Source of the DNA: Zunongwangia sp. HGR-M22
GTDB taxonomy: Bacteria > Bacteroidota > Bacteroidia > Flavobacteriales > Flavobacteriaceae
Reading direction: 5' to 3'
Length of the DNA stretch: 64,000 nucleotides
Assembly: GCF_027594425.1 (NCBI RefSeq)
Contig: NZ_CP115159.1
Coordinates: 3,309,001-3,373,000 of the forward strand
Positions within the stretch are counted from its first letter, which is position 1, and every line of letters begins with the position of its first letter. The notes beneath the pieces were generated by a model. That model did not search any database and was not told the origin of the DNA. It saw only the letters and a program-made list of their open reading frames with translations. A program made the position numbers and the translations under genes. Positions 1-8,182 of this stretch are shown piece after piece.

Positions 1-50
1 GCAACTATTTTTTGTTGTGAGGTCTTTTTTATTCTTGCTATTTTTGCCAT
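1..50 (-). CDS. N-terminal fragment of an unidentified gene, cut by the window edge
   Basis: On the minus strand an ATG at 48-50 opens a frame that stays open to the window edge and reads MAKIARIKKTSQQKIV. The basic N-terminus and position divergent from fabD make it a credible gene start, with the 120-nt gap serving as a shared promoter region. Only 16 codons are visible, so no function can be assigned. It could also be a chance open frame. Confidence 0.4.
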   Translation of the reverse strand, partial: MAKIARIKKTSQQKIV

Positions 51-170
51 AGATTCCTTATTTTTTCTTCGGAAGAAATGATGATATTATTTATAATTTC
101 GAGTTTCGAAACTGCAATAACAGGATCGAGAAAGCTATTAAAGCCTTTTTGAAAGGATAAAATTTAGAAA

Positions 171-1052
171 ATGAAAGCATACGTTTTTCCCGGACAGGGA
201 GCACAATTCTCAGGAATGGGAGCAGATCTTTATGAAAAATCTGCTGAAGCCAAAGAATTATTTGAAAGAGCAAATGAGATCCTGGGCTTCTCTATCACGG
301 ATATAATGTTTAGTGGATCTGCTGAAGATTTAAAACAAACTAAAGTTACTCAACCCGCAGTATTTTTGCATAGTGCTATTTTGAGTAAAGTTTTAGGAGC
401 AGATTTTAAACCAGATATGGTTGCCGGGCATTCCCTTGGAGAGTTTTCTGCACTTGTGGCTAACAACACCTTAGAATTTGAAGACGCTTTAAAATTAGTT
501 TCACAACGCGCAACGGCAATGCAAAAAGCATGCGAAATCACTCCATCTACAATGGCCGCAGTTTTAGGTCTAGAAGATGAGTTAGTAGAAGCTGTTTGTG
601 CTGAAGTTGATGGTACCGTTGTTGCTGCAAATTATAACTGCCCAGGACAATTAGTAATTTCTGGTGAAATCAGAGCTGTTGAAAAAGCTTGTGAGGAATT
701 GAAAGCACGTGGTGCTAAACGTGCACTGCTTCTTCCGGTTGGAGGAGCTTTTCATTCGCCGCTAATGGAACCAGCAAGAAAAGAACTTGCAGCTGCCATT
801 GAAGCTACAAACTTCAAGAATCCAAGCTGTCCTATTTACCAAAATGTAAGTACTACTGCGGTTACCGATCCGGTTGAAATTCAGAAAAATCTGGTATTTC
901 AATTAACTGCTCCGGTAAAATGGACACAATCAGTACAAAATATGATTAAAGACGGAGCTTCAAGCTTTACAGAAGTAGGCCCTGGTAAAGTATTACAAGG
1001 ACTTGTTAAAAAAGTAGATCGCAAAATGGAAACTTCTTCTGCGACGATATAG
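171..1052 (+). CDS. fabD: Malonyl-CoA:ACP transacylase
   Basis: This enzyme moves malonyl from CoA to acyl carrier protein, the first committed step of type II fatty acid synthesis in the cytoplasm. The 293-aa length is typical. The N-terminus carries the family FPGQGAQ motif, and the nucleophile elbow GHSLGE (around residue 90) contains the catalytic serine. The conserved GAFHSP segment near residue 200 supplies the catalytic histidine. The ATG at 171 is the natural start because the FPGQG motif follows within six residues. The gene stands alone and ends in a strong hairpin terminator shared with the convergent aminotransferase gene. Confidence 0.95.
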   Translation: MKAYVFPGQGAQFSGMGADLYEKSAEAKELFERANEILGFSITDIMFSGSAEDLKQTKVTQPAVFLHSAILSKVLGADFKPDMVAGHSLGEFSALVANNTLEFEDALKLVSQRATAMQKACEITPSTMAAVLGLEDELVEAVCAEVDGTVVAANYNCPGQLVISGEIRAVEKACEELKARGAKRALLLPVGGAFHSPLMEPARKELAAAIEATNFKNPSCPIYQNVSTTAVTDPVEIQKNLVFQLTAPVKWTQSVQNMIKDGASSFTEVGPGKVLQGLVKKVDRKMETSSATI

Positions 1053-1078
1053 TTATTAAAAGAGGAATAACCTAAGTA

Positions 1079-1119
1079 TAAAAAAAGCCCAAATTCAATG
1101 AATTTGGGCTTTTTTTATT
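1079..1119. terminator. Bidirectional intrinsic terminator
   Basis: A perfect 11-bp stem (AGCCCAAATTC with GAATTTGGGCT, 3-nt loop) is flanked by an A-run on the left and a T-run on the right. It can therefore end transcription from fabD on the plus strand and from the aminotransferase gene on the minus strand. Confidence 0.9.
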
Positions 1120-1164
1120 TAGAATATTTTGGTACTAATTAAATATAAAAATAGAGCATGCTTT

Positions 1165-2298
1165 CTAAGCATTCACAAATTCGATCAATTCTTTAGTAAT
1201 AAATTCAATTTGCTCTTCATCCAACTCGGTATGCATTGGCAAGGAAATTACCTCTTTAACTAATTGATTGGTTACTTCAAAATCGGCTTCATTATAGCGC
1301 TCATCAGCATAAGCTTTTTGTTTATGAAGCGGAATTGGATAATACACACCGCAAGGAATTCCTTTTTCTTGAAAATGCTTTACCAAAGCATCTCGTTTTC
1401 CATTAGTAATTTTTAAAGTATACTGATGAAAAACATGAGTATCATCTTCTCCAACTCGAACAGGAATTTTTATATTTTCCTGTCCTTTTAAAGCGGCATC
1501 ATAAAGATCTGCTGCTTTTCTTCTGGCAGCATTATAAGCATCAAGTTTCGGCAATTTTGCTCTTAAAACCACAGCTTGCAAACTATCTAATCTTGAGTTT
1601 ACCCCAACAACATCATGGTGATAACGCTCGTACATACCATGATTCACGACACCACGTATGGTATGCGCTAATTCATCATCATTTGTAAAAATAGCTCCTC
1701 CATCGCCATAACAACCTAAATTTTTAGAAGGAAAAAACGAAGTAGCTCCAATATGACCGATTGTTCCGGTTTTATAAGAATTCCCAGTTTTATCGTGATA
1801 ACTCGCACCAATCGCCTGTGCGTTATCTTCAATTACAAAAAGATTATGTGCCGCAGCAATATCCATAATGGCATCTAAATTTGCAGTTTGCCCAAACAAA
1901 TGTACCGGCACAATCGCTTTAGTTTTTGGTGTAATTGCTTCTTTTATTTTTTCAGGATCGATGTTAAAGGTATCTGGCTCTACATCTACAAGAACCGGAG
2001 TTAAACCTAAAAGAGCGATAACTTCTACCGTTGCAGCAAAAGTAAAATCGGCTGTTATCACCTCGTCTCCCGGTTTTAAGCCTAAGCCCATCATTGCGAT
2101 CTGCAAGGCATCAGTCCCATTACCGCAAGGAATTACGTGTTTTGCACCAAGATATTCTTCCATTTCCTTCTGAAAATTCTGAACTTCAGGCCCGTTTATA
2201 AACGCAGTTGAGGAAATAACCTCATCAAAAGAAGAGTTAATTTGATCTTTTATTCCTTCGTATTGACCTTTAAGGTCAACCATCTGTATCTTTCTCAT
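1165..2298 (-). CDS. DegT/DnrJ/EryC1/StrS-family PLP aminotransferase
   Basis: A 377-aa fold-type I PLP enzyme of the sugar aminotransferase family, which transfers an amino group to nucleotide-linked keto-sugars for LPS, capsule or glycoprotein glycans. Visible family features are the GNGTDALQIA segment near residue 60, the VEDNAQAIGA block (PLP-contacting Asp), and the lysine in FFPSKNLGCYGDGGAI that forms the Schiff base. Its start lies 60 bp from that of the Kdo transferase gene on the other strand, so both may serve envelope polysaccharide synthesis. The exact sugar substrate cannot be read from sequence. Confidence 0.88.
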   Translation of the reverse strand: MRKIQMVDLKGQYEGIKDQINSSFDEVISSTAFINGPEVQNFQKEMEEYLGAKHVIPCGNGTDALQIAMMGLGLKPGDEVITADFTFAATVEVIALLGLTPVLVDVEPDTFNIDPEKIKEAITPKTKAIVPVHLFGQTANLDAIMDIAAAHNLFVIEDNAQAIGASYHDKTGNSYKTGTIGHIGATSFFPSKNLGCYGDGGAIFTNDDELAHTIRGVVNHGMYERYHHDVVGVNSRLDSLQAVVLRAKLPKLDAYNAARRKAADLYDAALKGQENIKIPVRVGEDDTHVFHQYTLKITNGKRDALVKHFQEKGIPCGVYYPIPLHKQKAYADERYNEADFEVTNQLVKEVISLPMHTELDEEQIEFITKELIEFVNA

Positions 2299-2357
2299 TT
2301 GTTTTTTCTTGTGAATTCAAAATTACGAAATATAGCAGCTATTGCCATACATTTTTA

Positions 2358-3632
2358 TTGAAACCCCTACTTTTGTATTCTAAATTCGGTGTTTTGAGAG
2401 GTATTTATAATTTACTTACTTATTTAACTAAAGCAGCATTACCTATTCCTGCAAAATTCAATCCAAAACTTAAATTGTTTGTGGCCGGAAGAAAACAGGT
2501 TTTTAGCGAACTGGAGAAATTAGATTTCTCTAAAGATTGGGCTTGGTTTCATGCAGCATCATTAGGCGAATTTGAGCAGGCTGTACCAATTATGGAAGCA
2601 TTGAAGAACAACTATCCAGATTATAGAATTCTGGTAAGTTTTTATTCTCCATCTGGTTACGAGAACAAAAAAGAACATCCATTAGCCGATGCAATTGTTT
2701 ATTTACCCATCGACACTCCTAAGAATGCAAAACGCTTTGTATCTATTATAAAACCAAAGCTTGCTTTTTTTATTAAATACGATATTTGGCCAAACTTTCT
2801 AAAGGAATTAAAAGAAAATAAAATTCGCACATTTTTAATTTCTGGAGCATTTAGAAAAGAACAGATCTATTTTAAGTCCTACGGAAGTCTCTTTAAAGAG
2901 TCCCTAAAGGTATTTGAACACATATTTCTTCAGAATGAATCTTCAAAGCAGCTTTTAAAAACGATTAATATTGAAAATACCACGGTAAGCGGTGATACTC
3001 GTTTTGATCGTGTGGCGAGGCAGCTAGAATATAATAATCAACTTGATTTTGTAGCCAAATTCAAAGAAAATAAAACCTGTATCGTTGCCGGAAGCACCTG
3101 GCCAGAAGATGATGCGATTTTGTTAGATTATATAAATACGGCACCTGAAAATGTAAAAATCATTATTGCTCCCCATGAGATTAAGCCTGAAAAAATTGAG
3201 CGACTAAAAGCTCAATTTGTAAAGAAAACAGTATTATTTTCAGCAAAAAAGGATGCTGAAATTAACCAATTTCAAGTGCTAATTATAGATACGATTGGAT
3301 TATTAACCAAAATATATAATTATGCTGATATCGCTTATGTTGGTGGTGCAGCGGGTACAAGTGGTTTGCATAATATTTTAGAACCAGCAACATTTGGTAT
3401 CCCGATAATTATCGGTAAAAACTTCGAAAAATTTCCAGAAGCCAGGCAACTTCAGAAACTCGCCGGATTATTTTCCGTTGCTTCCTCAGATGAATTTAAA
3501 AATGTTACAACTAAACTTGTTGAAGATAAAACATTCCGAGAAAAAACAGGAATGATAAGTGGGCACTTTATAAATAGCAATACCGGGGCTACTTCTACTG
3601 TTATTTCCTATTTAAAAAAACACAACTCTTGA
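2358..3632 (+). CDS. waaA: 3-deoxy-D-manno-octulosonic acid (Kdo) transferase
   Basis: A GT30-type inner-membrane glycosyltransferase that adds Kdo to lipid A precursor. The length of about 420 aa fits the family. Diagnostic blocks are WFHAASLGEFEQA near residue 60, the N-terminal-domain stretch IKYDIWPN, GDTRFDR, and the sugar-nucleotide-binding region VGGAAGTSGLHNILEPA in the C-terminal half. No ATG lies near the 5' end. TTG at 2358 gives the longest frame, and TTG at 2394 (giving MRGIYNLLTYL) is an equally good start that would place the usual hydrophobic N-terminus first. No partner genes follow before the lipoprotein cluster. Confidence 0.9.
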   Translation: MKPLLLYSKFGVLRGIYNLLTYLTKAALPIPAKFNPKLKLFVAGRKQVFSELEKLDFSKDWAWFHAASLGEFEQAVPIMEALKNNYPDYRILVSFYSPSGYENKKEHPLADAIVYLPIDTPKNAKRFVSIIKPKLAFFIKYDIWPNFLKELKENKIRTFLISGAFRKEQIYFKSYGSLFKESLKVFEHIFLQNESSKQLLKTINIENTTVSGDTRFDRVARQLEYNNQLDFVAKFKENKTCIVAGSTWPEDDAILLDYINTAPENVKIIIAPHEIKPEKIERLKAQFVKKTVLFSAKKDAEINQFQVLIIDTIGLLTKIYNYADIAYVGGAAGTSGLHNILEPATFGIPIIIGKNFEKFPEARQLQKLAGLFSVASSDEFKNVTTKLVEDKTFREKTGMISGHFINSNTGATSTVISYLKKHNS

Positions 3633-3729
3633 ATTTAGTCGATTTTAACATTTGTTACTAAAATTGATTAAAAATATATCCTCTGGATAGTATTAATCGT
3701 AATTTCGATCTATAAAAGAATATTTAGAT

Positions 3730-3942
3730 ATGAAACGATTAATGGTAATAGGCGGATTTTTAGCTATAACAACGGGTTCATTTTGGTCTTGCCGTGAAGA
3801 ACCTCAAAAAACTGTCGTAAAGGAAAAACAAGTTGAGAAGCAAGAGAATGAAGGAATTCTAGAGCGTACAGCAAAAAAAGTAGATAAAAAAGTTAACAAA
3901 GAAATAGATGAAGAAATTGATAAGATTGGCGATGATAATTAA
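3730..3942 (+). CDS. Small lipoprotein with SCRE lipidation site
   Basis: This 70-aa protein has a signal peptide starting MKRLMVIGGF and a lipobox ending SFWSC, so residue 21 is the likely lipidated cysteine. The mature part is short, highly charged and helix-forming (KEKQVEKQENEGILE...). It is the first of three adjacent small lipoproteins whose mature proteins all begin CRE. Function is unknown; the spacing (about 125 bp to the next gene) suggests separate or loosely coupled transcription. Confidence 0.7.
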   Translation: MKRLMVIGGFLAITTGSFWSCREEPQKTVVKEKQVEKQENEGILERTAKKVDKKVNKEIDEEIDKIGDDN

Positions 3943-4068
3943 AGTGTATTAAGAAATTTTCAGATAAAAGGAAAGATTTAGAAAATTCTTAATAAAATTT
4001 TAGAATAATTTTTTATCCGTCTGTCTTTCTACACCTTACATTTATCCTAACCAAAAAAACTAATTTTT

Positions 4069-4422
4069 ATGAAGCGTTACTTTTTAATTTTAGCTTCATT
4101 CCTTACTATTTCTCTTACGATGAATTCTTGTAGAGAGACTGCGAATGAAGATACCGATGATACTGAAGTAAATGACGGTATGATAGAAGATAAGTCAGAT
4201 GACTATGACGACATGAATGATGATGATAACGGTGTTAAAGAAGATTTAGAGCAAGCTGCAGATGACACAGGAGATGCCATAGAGAATGCTGCTAATGAAA
4301 CTGGGGATGCCATTGAAAATGCGGCTAATGAAACCGGAGATGCTATCGATGAAGCAGCAAACGAGACAGAAAATGCTGTAAATGATGCTGCCGATGAAAT
4401 TGATGGATCTGACGATTATTAA
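4069..4422 (+). CDS. Lipoprotein with tandem acidic apolipoprotein-like helical repeats
   Basis: A 117-aa lipoprotein: hydrophobic signal, lipobox MNSC at residues 18-21, mature start CRETA. An acidic Asp-rich linker is followed by at least three near-identical 11-residue units of the type NAANETGDAIE (residues about 60-110), then degenerate copies. Such 11-mers form long amphipathic helices in stress-type proteins. The repeat is visible in the DNA too, so copy number may vary between strains. It is the second member of the SCRE cluster and lies 19 bp upstream of the third. Function unknown. Confidence 0.75.
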   Translation: MKRYFLILASFLTISLTMNSCRETANEDTDDTEVNDGMIEDKSDDYDDMNDDDNGVKEDLEQAADDTGDAIENAANETGDAIENAANETGDAIDEAANETENAVNDAADEIDGSDDY

Positions 4423-4441
4423 CAAAGACAAAAACAAAATT

Positions 4442-4594
4442 ATGAAAAGAGGTTTAATTATTTTAACGGCATTGGTTACCACGCTAATTTTGACATCATG
4501 CCGAGAAGATAAATCGGGTGTAGAAAAAGCAGCCGATAGTGTTGAAGATGCGGCTGATGACGTTGGCGATGCAGTAGAGGATGCGGTTGATTAA
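4442..4594 (+). CDS. Very small SCRE lipoprotein
   Basis: The ATG at 4442 gives a 50-aa protein with a signal peptide (MKRGLIILTALVTTLILTSC) and a mature chain of about 30 residues that starts CREDK and contains acidic helical heptads (ADSVEDAADDVGDAVEDAVD). An upstream in-frame ATG at 4382 would place a hydrophilic stretch before the signal and is rejected. The helical repeats resemble those of the preceding gene, so the two are probably duplicates. The family resembles small entericidin-like stress lipoproteins in layout only. Confidence 0.72.
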   Translation: MKRGLIILTALVTTLILTSCREDKSGVEKAADSVEDAADDVGDAVEDAVD

Positions 4595-4621
4595 CACTGA
4601 GCAAAACTAACCATTAAAAAT

Positions 4622-4664
4622 TAAAAAAGGCAGTCTAAAGATTATTTTAGACTGCCTTTTTTAT
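4622..4664. terminator. Bidirectional intrinsic terminator
   Basis: A long stem (AAAAGGCAGTCTAAA with its complement, 5-nt loop) is flanked by A- and T-runs. It lies between the lipoprotein cluster on the plus strand and the convergent DJ-1/PfpI gene on the minus strand and fits termination of both. Confidence 0.9.
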
Positions 4665-4683
4665 TAATTCTATTTTAAAAATA

Positions 4684-5364
4684 CTAGCTAAGTTTTTTCA
4701 ATAGATATTCTGCTACCAATTCAGAAGAAGCGGGATTTTGCCCGGTAAATAAAAGACCATCTTCCACAGCATAGGCCTGCCAATCTTCTTTTTTAGAATA
4801 AATTCCTCCTTTTTCTTTAAGCATATCTTCTACCAAGAAAGGAACAACATTAGTAAGCTGCACACCTTCTTCCTCGCCATTGGTAAAACCAGTTACCCTT
4901 TTACCTTTTACTAATGCTTCACCTTCAGTATTTTTCACATGCTTAAGTACTCCAGGTGCATGACATACGGCTGCAACAGGCTTAGCGTTGTTGTAAAAGC
5001 TTTCTATTAGGGCAATAGAATATTTATCTTCTGCCAGATCCCATAATGGTCCATGACCTCCTGGATAGAATACTGCATCATAATCCTCTTGTCTTACACC
5101 CTCTAATTTTAAGGTATTCGCTAGCTGATGCTGCGCTTCTTTATCCTCATCAAAACGTTTTGTGGAAGCGGTCTGAAAGTCTGGTTCATAGCTTTTAGGA
5201 TCGATTGGTGGTTGTCCTCCTTTTGGTGAGGCTAAAGTAATTTCAAAACCTTGATCTTTTAAGATATAATATGGTGAAGCAAATTCTTCAATCCAAAAAC
5301 CAGTTTTTTCTCCAGTATCTCCTAAATCTTCATGACTGGTTAAAACAAACACTAATTTTTTCAT
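4684..5364 (-). CDS. DJ-1/PfpI superfamily protein (Hsp31-like glyoxalase III/deglycase)
   Basis: A 226-aa class I glutamine-amidotransferase-like protein. The nucleophile elbow AAVCHAPG contains the family cysteine near residue 134, preceded by FYPGGHGPLWDL, the conserved PGGHG block that provides the oxyanion hole. Length and the TGFWIEEFASPYY N-terminal block match the type that handles methylglyoxal or acts as a stress chaperone. A Crp-type regulator of the same orientation lies upstream, 145 bp away. The precise activity (glyoxalase, deglycase, chaperone) cannot be settled from sequence. Confidence 0.88.
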   Translation of the reverse strand: MKKLVFVLTSHEDLGDTGEKTGFWIEEFASPYYILKDQGFEITLASPKGGQPPIDPKSYEPDFQTASTKRFDEDKEAQHQLANTLKLEGVRQEDYDAVFYPGGHGPLWDLAEDKYSIALIESFYNNAKPVAAVCHAPGVLKHVKNTEGEALVKGKRVTGFTNGEEEGVQLTNVVPFLVEDMLKEKGGIYSKKEDWQAYAVEDGLLFTGQNPASSELVAEYLLKKLS

Positions 5365-5509
5365 AACATTTTCAATTTTATATTTCTTAATAATGCAAAC
5401 TTCATTAAGCCAGCACTAACAAAAAATGATTTATAATTTCAGTTGTAATTTTATTACATCGCAAAATTACCCTGAATAGTAATCGCAAAAATTGATCTAT
5501 GGTAAGAAA

Positions 5510-6052
5510 TCAGAATGTGCTCACTTCCTTACGGATTCGGCTTAAACTTTCTGTAGTAATTCCCAGATAAGAAGCGATATGATAGTTTTTAACGCTTTGC
5601 TCGATATTCGGATACGCTTTAATAAAAGCGAGATAACGTTCTTTTGCTGGCAGTGATAACCCGGCTAAAATTCGTTTTTGAAAACTTGCAAAAGCTCTTT
5701 CCATTTTTCTTCGGAAAAAAGATTCTAGTCTCGGGATTTCTAAAAATAACTGTTCCATACTAGATTTCGAGATTCGATATAATTCAGCATCTTGTAAACA
5801 TTCGATATGCATCAATGATTTAGAAGCACTAAAAAAAGCAGTATAATCACTTATCCACCAGTCGTGAATGGCAAACTGCAGCGTAAATTCTTTCCCAGAC
5901 TGATCTATAAAATACGTTCTTAAGCATCCAGACTGTACGTAATATTGGTAATTTACAGTTTCCTCTGCTGTTAAAAGCAATTCACCTTTTTGCAACTCTA
6001 CCCGATGTACATGTTCTTGTAGAATGTCAAGATCTTCATTTGAAAAAGACAC
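5510..6052 (-). CDS. Crp/Fnr-family transcriptional regulator
   Basis: A 180-aa regulator with an N-terminal cyclic-nucleotide-binding-like beta-roll (LQKGELLLTAEETVNYQYYVQSGCLRTYF, residues about 17-50) and a C-terminal helix-turn-helix (HIASYLGITTESLSRIRKE, residues about 157-177). The family's second-messenger-binding Arg/Ser pattern is not obvious, as is common in the small Bacteroidetes branch. Its position upstream of the DJ-1/PfpI gene on the same strand suggests, but does not prove, regulation of that stress gene. Confidence 0.85.
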   Translation of the reverse strand: MSFSNEDLDILQEHVHRVELQKGELLLTAEETVNYQYYVQSGCLRTYFIDQSGKEFTLQFAIHDWWISDYTAFFSASKSLMHIECLQDAELYRISKSSMEQLFLEIPRLESFFRRKMERAFASFQKRILAGLSLPAKERYLAFIKAYPNIEQSVKNYHIASYLGITTESLSRIRKEVSTF

Positions 6053-6102
6053 CTGCTTAAATATCTGGGATAGGATATAATTTTCGATAATTTAATCTAT
6101 TA

Positions 6103-6891
6103 TTATGAAGCAGCTTCGTTTCTATACGATTTAAATTGTTGCAGCTCTCTTTTGAGTTCTTCCATCGATTGTTGCAGTTGCTGAAATAATCCATTTTCTG
6201 AAGGATTATCGAGGTTAAAAGTAAGTTTACTATTTACCTGCCATAATTCCTGAATATCACCTAATTTCACTTCTATAGGCAAATATTCTTCATTTAAAGA
6301 AATCAATAAAAGTTTAGAAGGATCTGGAAGCCGCTGAATTTTCTTGATTAAAACGGAATCGTACATCACTACCACGTAAACCCGATTATTATTAACCTCG
6401 TCCATCCCGCCAACACCTTTGGCCATTACCCACTCCCCTGGTCTATAATTGGGTAACATACTATCACCCTCTACCTGAAAACCGCGGTAACTAGCGTTTC
6501 TAAATTCTGGTAAGGGAATATCGAAAGCTGGTAATTGAGTGTACCATTCTACATCCTGAACGTTATGAGGATAACCTGCAGCCGCCTTTTGATTGACCAT
6601 AACAATATTCTCATTATCTCCAACGCGATCTACTGTCACAACCTTTGGACTAACATCTCCTTTTGAAATTTTTAAATACTTTTGGCCGCTATCTCCAAAA
6701 AGCCAAAGGGGATTTATACCAAATTGTCTTAAAAGCTCTGCCACAACCCTCCCAGATAGTTTAGTCCTGCCCCGTTCGATATCTGCTGTAGAGTTTTTAA
6801 TTCCTAAAACTTCAGCAAATTCTGCCTGGGTAAAATTGTTTTCTTCTCTTACTTCTTTAAAATGCTTAATTTCGATGGATGGTACGGCCAT
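6103..6891 (-). CDS. XRE-type repressor with C-terminal S24 (LexA/CI-like) peptidase domain
   Basis: About 262 aa from the ATG at 6891 (MAVPSIEIKHF); the frame extends 19 codons further but without a plausible start region. An N-terminal HTH (REENNFTQAEFAEVLGIKNSTADIERGRTKLS) recognises DNA. The C-terminal half holds the S24 pattern: FQVEGDSMLPNYRPGEWV, with the catalytic serine in GDSM, and a lysine dyad in SVLIKKIQ. Such proteins self-cleave on RecA activation or act as stress repressors. A glutamine-rich coiled tail (QQLQQSMEELKRELQQF) follows. It is not next to phage genes, so it may be a chromosomal SOS-type regulator. Confidence 0.85.
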   Translation of the reverse strand: MAVPSIEIKHFKEVREENNFTQAEFAEVLGIKNSTADIERGRTKLSGRVVAELLRQFGINPLWLFGDSGQKYLKISKGDVSPKVVTVDRVGDNENIVMVNQKAAAGYPHNVQDVEWYTQLPAFDIPLPEFRNASYRGFQVEGDSMLPNYRPGEWVMAKGVGGMDEVNNNRVYVVVMYDSVLIKKIQRLPDPSKLLLISLNEEYLPIEVKLGDIQELWQVNSKLTFNLDNPSENGLFQQLQQSMEELKRELQQFKSYRNEAAS

Positions 6892-6968
6892 AATTTCAGT
6901 ATTAGGAATTATTCCATGCAATATGATGATTATCTGGATTAATTCCAATTTTTAAAACAAATATTTTG

Positions 6969-7637
6969 ATGAAGAAAACGGTATTTATTTTAATTTGCTT
7001 AATTTTCAACTTTAGCTTTTCTCAAAACTTACCAGAAGGATTTGTTTACTTATCTGAAGTTATTCCAGACATTGAAAGTGAACTTAGATATTTAGAGAAC
7101 CATAATTTTACCGGAAGACCAGTCCCCGGCTACGAGAGCAATAAAATAATTTTAAGCTCTCAAGCTGCCAAAGCTTTAGAAAAAGTACAGCAGGAACTTG
7201 AAAATGAAGGATATTGTCTAAAGATATTTGATGCATATCGCCCGCAACGAGCAGTTGATAGTTTTATAGCTTGGTCTAAAAAAGCAGAGGATACTTTAAA
7301 TAAATCTGAGTTTTATCCTAATAAACGAAAAATGAATTTATTTAGTTTAGGATATATCGCTACAAAATCTGGTCATTCTAGGGGTAGTACAGTAGATTTA
7401 ACTATTATAGATGCAAACACACTTGAAGAAATAGATATGGGCGGAAATTTTGACTTTTTCGGGGAGCGCTCTCATCACAATTTTGAGGATCTCAATAAAA
7501 ATCAGCGTCAAAACCGAGAATATCTTAAATCTATAATGTCTAAATATGGATTTCGACATTATAGCGAGGAGTGGTGGCACTATACTTTTAGAAATGAGCC
7601 TTTTCCAGAAACGTATTTTAATTTTATAATCAAATAA
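6969..7637 (+). CDS. Secreted D-alanyl-D-alanine dipeptidase (VanX/DdpX type)
   Basis: This zinc dipeptidase splits D-Ala-D-Ala released from peptidoglycan. A signal peptide ending SFS at residues about 17-19 directs it out of the cytoplasm. The metal-binding SGHSRGSTVDLT (SxHxxGxxxD) and EEWWHYTF blocks give the catalytic Glu and third zinc ligand, and FDAYRP is the conserved arginine block. The ATG at 6969 is preferred over the TTG one codon earlier. A secreted copy with no van-type neighbours points to peptidoglycan recycling rather than glycopeptide resistance. Confidence 0.9.
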   Translation: MKKTVFILICLIFNFSFSQNLPEGFVYLSEVIPDIESELRYLENHNFTGRPVPGYESNKIILSSQAAKALEKVQQELENEGYCLKIFDAYRPQRAVDSFIAWSKKAEDTLNKSEFYPNKRKMNLFSLGYIATKSGHSRGSTVDLTIIDANTLEEIDMGGNFDFFGERSHHNFEDLNKNQRQNREYLKSIMSKYGFRHYSEEWWHYTFRNEPFPETYFNFIIK

Positions 7638-7745
7638 AATTTAACAAAACATCCAATTAAACAGTCTTTATTTAACTTTAAATTCAATGTTTTTTATAAA
7701 TATTTAAACTTTAATTAAAGTATTTTTGAGAAAAACCTACCAATA

Positions 7746-8072
7746 ATGCAGAAAGTTAAATCACTTGGACTTCGAAAGAGATTGAAACAATTGAAAGATA
7801 AATACGATTTCAATAATCTAGATCTTCAGATTCTCAAAAAAGTACAGAATTATCAAATAAAAAGTATTTGCTGCACTACGGATGGTGGATTTGATAAGAA
7901 TACAGGAGAATTTTACACAGATGAAAGAACTTTAAATTTCAAAATAAAGATCGTATATCAAAGAACTCCTAACTCAACACTGGAAACCGTACTTCTTAAA
8001 GCTGAAGAAGCAGATCATGAACATCTTTTTAGATTTCCCGAAGATGATATAAAACTAAACAAAGCTGTATAA
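7746..8072 (+). CDS. Conserved-looking hypothetical protein
   Basis: A 108-aa soluble protein with a basic N-terminus (GLRKRLKQLKDKY), a CC pair in SICCTTDGGFD and an acidic, His-containing C-terminal half (EEADHEHLFRFPEDD). No signal peptide, membrane segment or recognisable domain is visible. Codon use matches its neighbours and it lies between two plus-strand genes with its own leader of about 110 bp. No function can be suggested. Confidence 0.55.
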   Translation: MQKVKSLGLRKRLKQLKDKYDFNNLDLQILKKVQNYQIKSICCTTDGGFDKNTGEFYTDERTLNFKIKIVYQRTPNSTLETVLLKAEEADHEHLFRFPEDDIKLNKAV

Positions 8073-8182
8073 CTAATTCACAAATAAGAGCATATTTTTT
8101 TAGATTTAATTTAAATAACATCTTAATTATTTAAGTAATACATATTTTTCCTATTTTTCAGTGGATACTTGTTACCAAAGAA

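Noticed and set aside
6103-6891. The XRE-S24 repressor as part of the prophage
   Set aside because: It lies 15 kb outside the attL boundary with ordinary chromosomal neighbours and no phage genes around.
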